From Collinsella aerofaciens (GTDB lineage Bacteria > Actinomycetota > Coriobacteriia > Coriobacteriales > Coriobacteriaceae), in assembly GCF_028209885.1 (NCBI RefSeq), contig NZ_JAQLEM010000022.1, positions 1-38,294 on the forward strand: a DNA stretch of 38,294 nucleotides, given 5' to 3'. This document shows positions 31,625-38,294 of this stretch, piece after piece. A model generated the notes under the pieces. The model saw nothing but the letters and a program-made list of their open reading frames with translations. It did not search any database and was not told the DNA's origin. Position numbers and translations under genes: made by a program. How positions within the stretch are numbered: the stretch's first letter is position 1; each line of letters begins with the position of its first letter.

Positions 31625-32668
31625 ATGTCGTTCGCCAAATTCTTCAAAGATGCGCTGCTTCCCGTCGCCGTGTGGACGTGCGGCGTGCTGCTGAGCTGCT
31701 TTGTGCTGACGGTCGCCGGCGCACCCGTTTCCATCGTGGTCGTGGCGGTCGGCGTGTCCTTTATCTTTGGCATGCTGGGCATCGTGATCGAGTACGCGCG
31801 CCGTCGTCGTTTTCTGCGCCAGCTGGAGCGTGCGGCAGAGGAGCTCGAGAGTCCCGCATGGGTGCAGGAGATGGTGCAATGTCCGACCTATGCCGAGGGC
31901 GAGCTCGAGTACGAGGTCTTGCGCCGGGTGGGCAAAGCCGCTTGTGACGAGGTTGCCGAAGGCAGGCGCCAGACCGATGACTATCGCGACTATATCGAGA
32001 GCTGGGTCCACGAGGCCAAGCTGCCTCTGGCGGCAGCCCATCTGATTTTGGAAAACCTGGACGGCAGCGAAGATGATCTGTCGCGCGTAGATGACCTCGG
32101 TCGCGAGCTTGCCCGCGTGGAGCGCTATATCGACCAGGCGCTCTACTATGCGCGCTCGGAGGTTGTGGAGCGCGATTATCTGATTCGACGTTGGAACCTC
32201 AAGGCTCTGGTGACGGGCGCAATCAAGGCCAATGCGCGCGAGCTCATCGCGGCACACGTGGCGCCGGTGTGCGAGAACCTCGACTTTGAGGTCTTTACCG
32301 ACGAGAAGTGGCTCGAGTTTATTCTGGGCCAGCTCATTCAGAACAGCATTAAATATGCGCGTGAGGACGGCGCAAAGATCGTGTTTTCGGGTGCGTTGCT
32401 GGACGAGGGTCTGGCAAGCGAGCGCATCGAGCTTACCGTCGCGGACAACGGCTGCGGCGTGAGCGCGGCCGACCTGCCGCGTGTGTTCGAGAAGGGTTTT
32501 ACCGGCGACAACGGCCGCACCACCAAGCGCGCAACGGGCATCGGCCTCTACCTGGTGGCGCGCCTGTGCTCCAAGATGGGCATCGACGTCACCGCAGCAT
32601 CCGACTCCGGCAAAGGCTTCGTCGTAACATTCGCCTTCTCAACCAACAAGTTCCAATACTTCGAGTAG
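31625..32668 (+). CDS. BceS-like intramembrane sensor histidine kinase
   Basis: A 347-residue kinase with two closely spaced membrane segments (about 11-30 and 36-56) and almost no extracytoplasmic loop, the architecture of BceS-type kinases that sense antimicrobial peptides through a partner ABC transporter. The H-box SWVHEAKLPLAAAHL (H129) resembles BceS (WVHQxKTP). ATP-binding boxes are LGQLIQNSIKYA, VADNGCGVSAADL, VFEKGFTG and ATGIGLYLVARL. No BceAB transporter gene lies beside it, so its partner may be elsewhere. A hairpin (32672-32693) and a further terminator (32810-32835) follow. Confidence 0.9.
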   Translation: MSFAKFFKDALLPVAVWTCGVLLSCFVLTVAGAPVSIVVVAVGVSFIFGMLGIVIEYARRRRFLRQLERAAEELESPAWVQEMVQCPTYAEGELEYEVLRRVGKAACDEVAEGRRQTDDYRDYIESWVHEAKLPLAAAHLILENLDGSEDDLSRVDDLGRELARVERYIDQALYYARSEVVERDYLIRRWNLKALVTGAIKANARELIAAHVAPVCENLDFEVFTDEKWLEFILGQLIQNSIKYAREDGAKIVFSGALLDEGLASERIELTVADNGCGVSAADLPRVFEKGFTGDNGRTTKRATGIGLYLVARLCSKMGIDVTAASDSGKGFVVTFAFSTNKFQYFE

Positions 32669-32695
32669 GCGGGCCGTCTTGCGGCACGGACGGCT

Positions 32696-32752
32696 ATGTT
32701 CCCGAACGTGAACTTAGCTAAGGCAATTGGCGCCATGTTCCTGAACGTGAAC
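32696..32752. repeat. Two direct copies of an 18-bp motif
   Basis: ATGTTCCCGAACGTGAAC (32696-32713) and ATGTTCCTGAACGTGAAC (32735-32752) differ at one base, and start 39 bp apart. Each has internal symmetry (GTTC..GAAC). They lie after the kinase gene. This resembles a paired protein-binding site or a short repeat; no gene starts nearby. Confidence 0.65.
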
Positions 32753-32789
32753 ACAACTATGGGGCTCAAATGAATCTCCCATAACAAAA

Positions 32790-32840
32790 ACGTGCCGCCC
32801 CAAACAAAACGTGCCGCCCCAAACGGGGCGGCACGCCATC
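32790..32840. terminator. Terminator after the BceS-like kinase, with a duplicated arm
   Basis: CGTGCCGCCCC (32810-32820) pairs perfectly with GGGGCGGCACG (32825-32835), followed by CCATCTTTTA. The left arm occurs a second time just before it (starting 32791), as a direct duplication that could give an alternative pairing. On the minus strand it is followed by TTTTGTTTGG, so it can work for both convergent genes. Confidence 0.75.
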
Positions 32841-32875
32841 TTTTATCAGCCAACTCGCTGAAGTACGGTGACGAA

Positions 32876-32966
32876 GGCGCAAGGCCGGGAGGGGTTATCT
32901 AAGCCGACATCCCGCAGCCGCGAAGCGGCGAGGACGTCGGCGTGATAACCCCGCAGGCCTTGCGCC
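32876..32966. repeat. 91-bp imperfect palindrome (element D) after the universal stress gene
   Basis: Arms of ~42 nt: GGCGCAAGGCC is mirrored at the right end, then GGGGTTATC / GATAACCCC, GCCGAC / GTCGGC and GCCGC-GAA-GCGGC at the centre. It lies 13 nt beyond the stop of the universal stress gene (minus strand). Its sequence differs from elements A-C, but size and placement are similar. There is no T-tract. Confidence 0.8.
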
Positions 32967-32979
32967 GGCGGGAAGGAAC

Positions 32980-33417
32980 CTACTTCACGACCAGAATGTC
33001 GCAGTCGGTGTTGCGCAGCAGGAACGTCGAAATCGAACCCAGCAGCGCATACTTGATCGAGGACAGGCCGCGTGCGCCGCAGAGCACCAGGTCGGGCTTA
33101 ACCACGTCGAGCATCTCGTCCTTGAGCGTCTCGCGAATGCGGCCGGCGCGAATCATGACCTCGACCTCGGGAATGTCGGGATTGGCCTTGGCCTCTTCGA
33201 GCTGCTTGGCGATAGAGTTCTTAAATGCCTCCTCTAGGCCGTTGACCAGATCGACCGGATAGGAACCGGCGCTCTCGAGCGCCGTGGAATCGATAACGTG
33301 GCCGATGATTAGCTTGGCGCCGTTGTTCGCGGCGACCTTGATGGCGCGTGCGAGCACAAAATCCTGCTGCTCAGTACCGTCGAGTGAAACAAATACCTTG
33401 GTGTAGCCCTCGTTCAT
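32980..33417 (-). CDS. uspA: Universal stress protein
   Basis: A 145-residue UspA-family protein. The nucleotide-binding loop G-2x-G-9x-G-S is perfect (GARGLSSIKYALLGS, near 114-128), and the N-terminal strand begins VFVSLDGTEQQDF with the Asp that contacts nucleotide. It is of the ATP-binding class and probably induced under stress. Its exact role is unknown. The start is ATG 33417 with AAGGAGG five bases upstream. A weak -10 (TATAAC, 33508-33513) lies upstream in the divergent region shared with uppP. It ends 13 nt before palindrome element D. Confidence 0.93.
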   Translation of the reverse strand: MNEGYTKVFVSLDGTEQQDFVLARAIKVAANNGAKLIIGHVIDSTALESAGSYPVDLVNGLEEAFKNSIAKQLEEAKANPDIPEVEVMIRAGRIRETLKDEMLDVVKPDLVLCGARGLSSIKYALLGSISTFLLRNTDCDILVVK

Positions 33418-33666
33418 GGTTTCCTCCTTGGTCTATCGCACGGGCGCGGGGCTCGTGCGTCGGGCGGGCGCGGGCGCGTTGGCCGCCGGACACTTTATCT
33501 TGTTGCAGTTATACCCAAGGATTTCGGTTTGACTGCTCGCAATTCTGTGAACGGGCGAGTTTTTTGGTAAGGGTAGGCGCGGTCGCACCGCCAACGGTTG
33601 ATAATGGGACATCGCCCGCATCGTCCTCAGAACATCTACCGGCGGGTGTCTAACGAGGGGGTCCCT

Positions 33667-34647
33667 TTGGATATTATCGAGCTTCTAAAATCTGCCTTCA
33701 TGGGCCTGGTCGAGGGCATCACCGAATGGCTGCCCGTCTCGTCGACCGGTCACATGATCTTGGTGGACGAGTTCGTCAAGATGAACGTGAGCGAGACGTT
33801 CTGGAACATGTTCCTGGTCGTGATTCAGCTTGGCGCCATTTTGGCCGTCTGCGTCCTGTTCTTCCATGAGCTCAACCCGTTTTCTCCCAGCAAGGGCAAG
33901 GAGGGCCGTCGCGACACGTGGGTGCTGTGGGGCAAGATCGTGCTCGGTTGCATTCCTGCGGCGGCAATCGGCCTGCCGCTCAACGACTGGATGGAGGAGC
34001 ATTTCTACAACGCTCCCGTCGTGGCGCTGGCGCTCATTGTGTACGGCGTGCTGTTTATCGTGATCGAGAACTGGCGCGCGAGCAAGCGTGAGGAAATCGC
34101 CGTTGCCGGTTCGTTTGGTTCGCGTGCTGTGGTGTCGGGTGGACGCCCTGCCGGTGCGCACTTTGCGGCGCCCGCCGCGGCTACCGCTGAGGATGAGGAC
34201 GATGACGAGGATCTGGACTTTGGTTCCATCACCACGCTCGAGGACCTGAGTTGGAAGACCGCACTGGGCATCGGATGCTTCCAGGTGCTCTCGCTGATTC
34301 CGGGCACGTCGCGCTCCGGTTCCACCATCATCGGCGGCCTGCTTTTGGGCTGCACGCGTTCGGTGGCGTCCAAGTTTACGTTCTTCCTGGCCATCCCTGT
34401 CATGTTTGGCGCGAGTGCGCTCAAGCTGGTCAAGTATTTCATCAAGGGCGGTACGTTCGGTGCCAACGAGGTCGCCATCCTGGGCGTGGGCTGCGTTGTG
34501 GCCTTTGTGGTTTCGCTCATCGCCATCAAGTGGCTTATGGGCTTCGTCCGCCGTCACGACTTTAAGTGCTTCGGTGTTTACCGCATCATCCTGGGCATCG
34601 TGGTGCTCGCATATTTCTTCGTTCTGGAGCCGATGCTCGGCCTCTAA
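33667..34647 (+). CDS. uppP: Undecaprenyl-diphosphatase (bacitracin resistance protein)
   Basis: A 326-residue integral membrane protein that recycles the undecaprenyl carrier by removing a phosphate. The active-site motifs are EGITEWLPVSSTGHMIL (E17, E20, H29) and PGTSRSGSTI (about 212-221). About eight membrane helices are predicted. Between helices there is an acidic cytoplasmic-type insertion (about 175-186, EDEDDDEDLDFG), longer than in typical UppP (~270 residues). The TTG at 33667 was chosen as the start because GAGGGGG lies five bases upstream; a longer reading from 33598 has no site. Palindrome element B begins 15 nt after the stop. Confidence 0.93.
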   Translation: MDIIELLKSAFMGLVEGITEWLPVSSTGHMILVDEFVKMNVSETFWNMFLVVIQLGAILAVCVLFFHELNPFSPSKGKEGRRDTWVLWGKIVLGCIPAAAIGLPLNDWMEEHFYNAPVVALALIVYGVLFIVIENWRASKREEIAVAGSFGSRAVVSGGRPAGAHFAAPAAATAEDEDDDEDLDFGSITTLEDLSWKTALGIGCFQVLSLIPGTSRSGSTIIGGLLLGCTRSVASKFTFFLAIPVMFGASALKLVKYFIKGGTFGANEVAILGVGCVVAFVVSLIAIKWLMGFVRRHDFKCFGVYRIILGIVVLAYFFVLEPMLGL

Positions 34648-34662
34648 CTTAGTCGACGCTGC

Positions 34663-34762
34663 GCGGCGGCCAGGGAGACAACTTGTCATTCGAAGGGGGC
34701 GGCATGACCAAAAGGTCTATGCCGCCCCCTTTTCATGCCAATTTGTTCGCCCTGGCCGCCGC
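34663..34762. repeat. ~100-bp imperfect palindrome (element B) after uppP
   Basis: GCGGCGGCCAGGG (34663-34675) is matched by CCCTGGCCGCCGC (34750-34762). Inside, GGGGGCGGCATGACC pairs with GGTCTATGCCGCCCCC around a short A loop. The asymmetric pairing GCATGACC / GGTCTATGC leaves a bulged base, and the same 23-nt core recurs in element C (37944-37966) with two differences. It starts 15 nt after the uppP stop. The stem is followed by CTTTTCATG, so it might also terminate. Confidence 0.85.
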
Positions 34763-34799
34763 TCGCTACCGTTGCCATGACATCGGTGGCTCCGTGATT

Positions 34800-34862
34800 G
34801 GTGCAATGGGGCCAGGTTTCTTTGCACCAATGTGGTGCAGACTAACCTGACCCCATTGCGCC
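34800..34862. repeat. 30-bp imperfect inverted repeat, REP-like
   Basis: GGTGCAATGGGGCCAGGTTT (34800 onward, arm to 34829) pairs with 34833-34862 with only a few differences and a 3-nt loop. The AATGGGG-CAGGTT core resembles ends I associate with REP-associated tyrosine transposases and is echoed at 6241-6265. No transposase is present. The rest of 34648-35002 holds element B and the pcrA promoter. Confidence 0.75.
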
Positions 34863-34910
34863 AAATCCGCTGGGCGGGCCTGACGGTGGCGCACGGAGTC
34901 GTGGTGTGAT

Positions 34911-34941
34911 TTGCGTCGGTGTCCGCGCGGCTCGGTATACT
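34911..34941 (+). promoter_or_regulatory. Candidate pcrA promoter
   Basis: TATACT at 34936-34941 is a good -10. TTGCGT at 34911-34916 is a possible -35, although the 19-nt spacing is long. It lies 62 nt before the start codon. Confidence 0.45.
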
Positions 34942-35002
34942 GGTACGGCTCAAACTATGGCGCTGCCCGCAGGCGCGCCGTCCGTCAGATGAGGAGTCGC
35001 CC

Positions 35003-37903
35003 ATGACCCAGCCCTTGCCCTGGGAAAAGAACGCCGCGGTACCCGTGCCGCCCACGCCGGAACCCGTGCCGCTCGATGCATACACCGCCCCCGCTGCGCC
35101 GGAGCCCGAGCTCGTCCCGCTCGACATCTACGACGCTCCCGCGCCGGCACCCAAACCCGCCAAGCCGCTCGTCGACCTCGACAGCCTTAATCCCGCCCAG
35201 CGCGAGGCGGTCCTGACCACCGAGGGTCCGTTGCTGGTCCTTGCCGGCGCCGGCTCGGGCAAGACCCGCGTCTTGACCTTCCGCATCGCACATATGCTCG
35301 GCGACCTGGGTGTTAAGCCCTGGCAGATCCTTGCCATCACGTTTACCAACAAGGCCGCGGCCGAGATGCGTGAGCGTCTGGCGGCGCTCATTCCCAGCGG
35401 CACCCGTGGCATGTGGGTGTGCACCTTCCATGCCATGTGCGTGCGTATGCTGCGCGAGGACGCTGACCTGCTGGGCTACACCGGTCAGTTCACCATCTAC
35501 GATGACGACGATTCCAAGCGCATGGTGCGCGATATTATGCAGGCGCTCGGTATCGAGCAAAAGCAATTCCCCATCAATATGATCCGCAGCAAGATCAGTT
35601 CGGGCAAAAACGCCATGATCGGCCCCGAGGACATGCTCAAATCCGCCGACAGCCCCAACGACAAAAAGGCCGCGCAGGTCTACCTGGAACTGGAGCGCCG
35701 CCTGCGCGCCGCCAATGCGATGGACTTCGACGACTTGCTCGTGCGCACGCTTGAGCTGCTGCGCACCCGCCCCGAGGTGCTCGATAAGTACCAGGAGCGT
35801 TTCCGCTACATTAGCGTCGACGAGTATCAGGACACCAACCACGTCCAGTACGAGATCGCCAACCTGCTGGCCGCCAAGTACCAAAACCTCATGGTCGTAG
35901 GCGACGATGACCAGTCCATTTACAGCTGGCGCGGCGCCGACATCACCAACATCCTGGACTTTGAGAAGGACTTTAAAAACTGCAAGACCGTCAAGCTGGA
36001 GCAGAACTACCGCTCCACGGGCCATATCCTGAGCGCCGCCAACGCCGTGGTGCGTCACAACTCGCAGCGCAAGGACAAGCGCCTGTTTACGGCCGAGGGC
36101 GACGGCGAGAAGATCCAGGCCTTCCAGGCAAGCGATGAGCGCGACGAGGGTCGCTGGATTGCCGGCGAGATCGAGAAACTGCATGCCAAAGGCACGAGCT
36201 ATGACGATATCGCCGTGTTCTATCGCACCAACGCCCAGTCGCGTATCCTCGAAGATATGTTCCTGCGCGCGGGCGTGCCCTACAAGATTGTGGGCGGCAC
36301 GCGATTCTTTGACCGTGCCGAGATCCGCGACGTCATGGCCTACCTCAAGATGATCGTGAACCCGGCAGACGAGATGAGCGTCAAGCGCGTCATCAACACG
36401 CCGCGCCGCGGCATCGGCTCCACCTCGATCCAAAAGATTGAGCAGCTGACGCGCGACAACCGTTGCTCGTTCTTCCAGGCCTGCGAGATCGCAACGGCCG
36501 AGACGGGCATGTTTAGCGCCAAGGTGCGCAATGGCCTGTCGAGCTTTGTGTCGCTGGTGCGCGAGGGTCGCCGCATGGACGGCGAGCTCAAGGACGTCGT
36601 CGAGATGATTGTCGATAAGACGGGCCTGCTGCAGGCTTTCCGCGCCGAGGGCACCATGGAGTCCGAGAGCCGCGCCGAGAACATCCAGGAATTCCTGGGT
36701 GTCGCTGCCGAATTTGAGGAGACGCACGAGGATATCGAAGGCACGCTCGAGAGCTTGGAAGAGCTGCGTGCTGCTGGTGTTGCCGATGTGCCCGCCGACG
36801 TTGAGCCCGAGCCCGTCGTGGTGAGCGCGTCTGCGCCCGAACCGGGGCCATCTGCGCCCGCGTCTTCGTTTGAGGCGCTCGTTGGCGCGCGTGACGCCGC
36901 GGGCTCTAATCCGCTCGATAGCTTGGCCGCTCCGGCGCTGTCTCCGCAGGATGCCCTGGCCGCCGCCATCGCGGGCAACGCGTATGCCGTGCCAACAGAG
37001 TTGCCGGCGGGTGCCGTGCATGCCGACGAGATCGAGCGCACCTACGGTCCGCTCACCTGTAAGGCGCTGCCGGCGCTCATGGAGTGGCTGGCTCTGCGCT
37101 CCGACTTGGATTCCCTGGCCGGCGAGACGCATGCCATCACCATGATGACCATCCACTCCGCCAAGGGCCTGGAGTTCCCGGCGGTGTTCGTGGCCGGCAT
37201 GGAGGAGGGTATCTTCCCGCACGTGCACGACTTTGGCGGCAGCGATGACCCGGGTAAGCTCGAGGAGGAGCGTCGCCTGGCCTACGTCGCCATCACGCGT
37301 GCCCGTAAGCGCCTGTTCTTGACCTATGCGGCCACGCGTCGCACCTACGGCTCGACTTCTGCCAACCCGCGCTCGCGCTTCCTCAACGAGATTCCGTTTG
37401 AGGATATCGAGTTTAGCGGTATCGGTTCTGCCGGTTTTGAGGGCACGGGCTGGGAGAAGCGCGGCGACCGTCACGGCACGTTTGGCTCGGGTATGGGCTC
37501 GGACATGTATGGCGGCAAAGTGTTTGGCTCGCATACGCGCTCGACCGGCGGCTCTGGATCGCGCAGCGGATCGAGCTTCGATGACTTCTTTGGTGGTAGC
37601 ACTTATGGCACCGAGCGCCATCGTGGGGTTTCGCCCGATGCCGGCCGTGTTGCCTCGACCTTTGACTCGGGTGCGCCGCGAGCCAAAAAGCCGTCGTCCA
37701 AGGTGTCCCCGACGGTGGAGCGCAAGGTCGATCGTGCCAGCGCATCGCAGGACTTTACCGCGGGCGATACCGTGAGCCACAAGACTTTTGGCACGGGTAC
37801 CGTGCTCTCGGTCGTCGGAGACATGATCGAGGTCCAATTCGAAAAGACCGGCCAGACCAAAAAGCTAATGAAAGGCTTTGCACCTATAGTGAAACTGACC
37901 TAG
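35003..37903 (+). CDS. pcrA: ATP-dependent DNA helicase PcrA/UvrD
   Basis: A 966-residue superfamily-1A helicase, much longer than the usual ~730. Residues 1-55 form a Pro/Ala/Glu-rich tail with two related units (EPVPLDAYTAP and ELVPLDIYDAP). Then LNPAQREAV (Q motif) and Walker A AGAGSGKT at 81-88, TFTNKAAAEMRERL, VDEYQDTN (Walker B), GDDDQSIYSWRGAD (motif III), QNYRST, and TIHSAKGLEFPAVFVAGMEEGIFP (motif V region, about 716-740). There is a ~100-residue Ala/Pro/Ser-rich insertion at about 582-686 before motif V. The C-terminus has a Gly/Ser-rich linker and a Tudor-like domain (917-966, HKTFGTGTV). It unwinds DNA for repair and replication. The start is ATG 35003 with GAGGAG upstream. Confidence 0.95.
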   Translation: MTQPLPWEKNAAVPVPPTPEPVPLDAYTAPAAPEPELVPLDIYDAPAPAPKPAKPLVDLDSLNPAQREAVLTTEGPLLVLAGAGSGKTRVLTFRIAHMLGDLGVKPWQILAITFTNKAAAEMRERLAALIPSGTRGMWVCTFHAMCVRMLREDADLLGYTGQFTIYDDDDSKRMVRDIMQALGIEQKQFPINMIRSKISSGKNAMIGPEDMLKSADSPNDKKAAQVYLELERRLRAANAMDFDDLLVRTLELLRTRPEVLDKYQERFRYISVDEYQDTNHVQYEIANLLAAKYQNLMVVGDDDQSIYSWRGADITNILDFEKDFKNCKTVKLEQNYRSTGHILSAANAVVRHNSQRKDKRLFTAEGDGEKIQAFQASDERDEGRWIAGEIEKLHAKGTSYDDIAVFYRTNAQSRILEDMFLRAGVPYKIVGGTRFFDRAEIRDVMAYLKMIVNPADEMSVKRVINTPRRGIGSTSIQKIEQLTRDNRCSFFQACEIATAETGMFSAKVRNGLSSFVSLVREGRRMDGELKDVVEMIVDKTGLLQAFRAEGTMESESRAENIQEFLGVAAEFEETHEDIEGTLESLEELRAAGVADVPADVEPEPVVVSASAPEPGPSAPASSFEALVGARDAAGSNPLDSLAAPALSPQDALAAAIAGNAYAVPTELPAGAVHADEIERTYGPLTCKALPALMEWLALRSDLDSLAGETHAITMMTIHSAKGLEFPAVFVAGMEEGIFPHVHDFGGSDDPGKLEEERRLAYVAITRARKRLFLTYAATRRTYGSTSANPRSRFLNEIPFEDIEFSGIGSAGFEGTGWEKRGDRHGTFGSGMGSDMYGGKVFGSHTRSTGGSGSRSGSSFDDFFGGSTYGTERHRGVSPDAGRVASTFDSGAPRAKKPSSKVSPTVERKVDRASASQDFTAGDTVSHKTFGTGTVLSVVGDMIEVQFEKTGQTKKLMKGFAPIVKLT

Positions 37904-38004
37904 GCGGCTTTCCCAGGCACGGCACCTCGGCCTTCAATCGTCGGGCATGACCTCAAGGTCTATGCCCTCCTCTTTCAGGCCGATCTGCCGCACCTGGAAA
38001 ACCC
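37904..38004. repeat. ~100-bp imperfect palindrome (element C) after pcrA
   Basis: It begins immediately after the pcrA stop (37901-37903). The left end GCGGCTTTCCCAGGCAC and right end GCACCTGGAAAACCC match element A's ends with one difference each, and the centre GGCATGACCTCAAGGTCTAT (37944 on) matches element B's core. It thus links the other two copies. The arms pair imperfectly over their length (CCCAGGCAC / GCACCTGG, CTCGGCCTT / AGGCCGAT). Confidence 0.85.
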
Positions 38005-38069
38005 GTACATCTGGCTAGACGGGCGCGCCGGGGGCTTTGGTCGCCTGCTCGGACAGTCCTGCGCAAGAC

Positions 38070-38095
38070 GGAGGGCACATTAAGTGGCCTCCTTT
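38070..38095 (+). terminator. Possible terminator downstream of pcrA
   Basis: GGAGGGCAC pairs with GTGGCCTCC (one mismatch) around ATTAA, and is followed by TTTGCG, so the T-tract is weak. Between this hairpin and the IS end at 38218 I see no gene or RNA. Confidence 0.5.
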
Positions 38096-38217
38096 GCGTG
38101 CGGAACTCGCGATCGATGTTGCCCTATACGCCCGCCCAGGTCCTTAGATAACGTTGCTTGCTGGCGTTGCTCTGCTCGTTCGCTTTTTGATCTGGAGAGC
38201 CGGGTGGGCTGATAGAT

Positions 38218-38262
38218 TGAACTGCCTCCCATTTCTTGGACATGAGAAATGGGAGGCTTTTT
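38218..38262 (+). mobile_element. Left end of an IS3-family-like insertion sequence (truncated by window)
   Basis: TGAACTGCCTCCCATTTCTT begins with TG and contains a strong hairpin, GCCTCCCATTTCT / AGAAATGGGAGGC around TGGACATG, with five T residues after it and an ATG right behind. This is the layout I remember for the left end of IS150/IS861-type IS3 elements, where the hairpin shields the transposase gene from outside transcription. The element runs off the window. Confidence 0.55.
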
Positions 38263-38294
38263 ATGCGTGTCGACTTGAGGGTGAAGCACGACAT
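38263..38294 (+). CDS. Start of a putative transposase orfA (partial)
   Basis: ATG at 38263 opens a frame reading MRVDLRVKHD to the end of the window. It starts right after the IS-like hairpin, with GGAGG as a ribosome site inside the hairpin arm. Helix-turn-helix proteins of IS3-family OrfA begin with a similar short basic stretch, but ten codons are too few to identify it. Confidence 0.4.
   Translation, partial: MRVDLRVKHD

Noticed and set aside
32696..32752. LexA (SOS) boxes
   Set aside because: The symmetry is GTTC-N2-GAAC, not the GAAC-N4-GTTC or actinobacterial form, and no SOS gene starts nearby.
34985..37837. A 950-codon minus-strand frame opposite pcrA
   Set aside because: Same cause as above; the helicase motifs on the plus strand are complete and the antisense translation is rich in His/Arg/Gly without a recognisable fold.

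Overview
The window reads as chromosomal DNA of a high-GC, Gram-positive gut actinobacterium. Coriobacteriia, and Collinsella in particular, is the best guess. The guess rests on GC-rich codon use, compact operons with purine-rich ribosome binding sites, an eno-divIC-ppx block of actinobacterial type, and frequent palindromic intergenic repeats. It is not proved by any marker gene here.

Layout. 1-1099: the end of a SIS-domain sugar isomerase/deglycase and an FrlC-like epimerase. 1269-9340: a complete histidine operon in the order hisZG (fused), hisD, hisC, hisB, hisH, hisA, hisF, hisI, hisE, followed by a convergent PHP-type histidinol phosphatase (9368-10279) that supplies the remaining step. 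10620-12574: a stand-alone LarC2 domain, a YfcE-like phosphoesterase and MazG. 12764-16042: enolase, a DivIC/FtsB-like septum protein and an exopolyphosphatase. 16198-17499: a DUF4143 ATPase whose upstream region carries 33-bp tandem repeats. 17757-18496: tRNA-Leu(UAA) and a membrane-anchored helical protein. 18660-19333: an orphan PTS IIB and a VOC protein. 19408-22034: a DUF4342 membrane protein, response regulator and histidine kinase on the minus strand. 22369-24439: a small membrane protein, a metallophosphoesterase and glutamyl-queuosine tRNA(Asp) synthetase. 24995-26938: a DUF2207 membrane protein. 27431-30770: a GNAT acetyltransferase, PurH and an unrecognised protein. 30944-32668: a BceRS-like two-component system without a transporter. 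32980-37903: a universal stress protein, UppP and a PcrA/UvrD helicase with unusual insertions. The last ~75 bases look like the left end of an IS3-family insertion sequence.

The coding part is mostly housekeeping and biosynthesis; the novelty lies between the genes. Three ~100-bp imperfect palindromes (8510-8612, 34663-34762, 37904-38004) begin 0-15 nt after the stop codons of hisF, uppP and pcrA. The hisF and pcrA copies share their ends, and the uppP and pcrA copies share a core with the same asymmetric bulge, so they appear to form one modular repeat family. A fourth palindrome of similar size and placement follows the universal stress gene. There is also a 236-bp A+T-rich element with 38-bp terminal inverted repeats (27051-27286), a perfect 23-bp inverted repeat (10408-10472), REP-like fragments (6230, 9337, 16131, 27342, 34800), and the 33-bp palindromic tandem repeat over the ATPase promoter.

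All calls come from reading the sequence and remembered family features. No database search was run.
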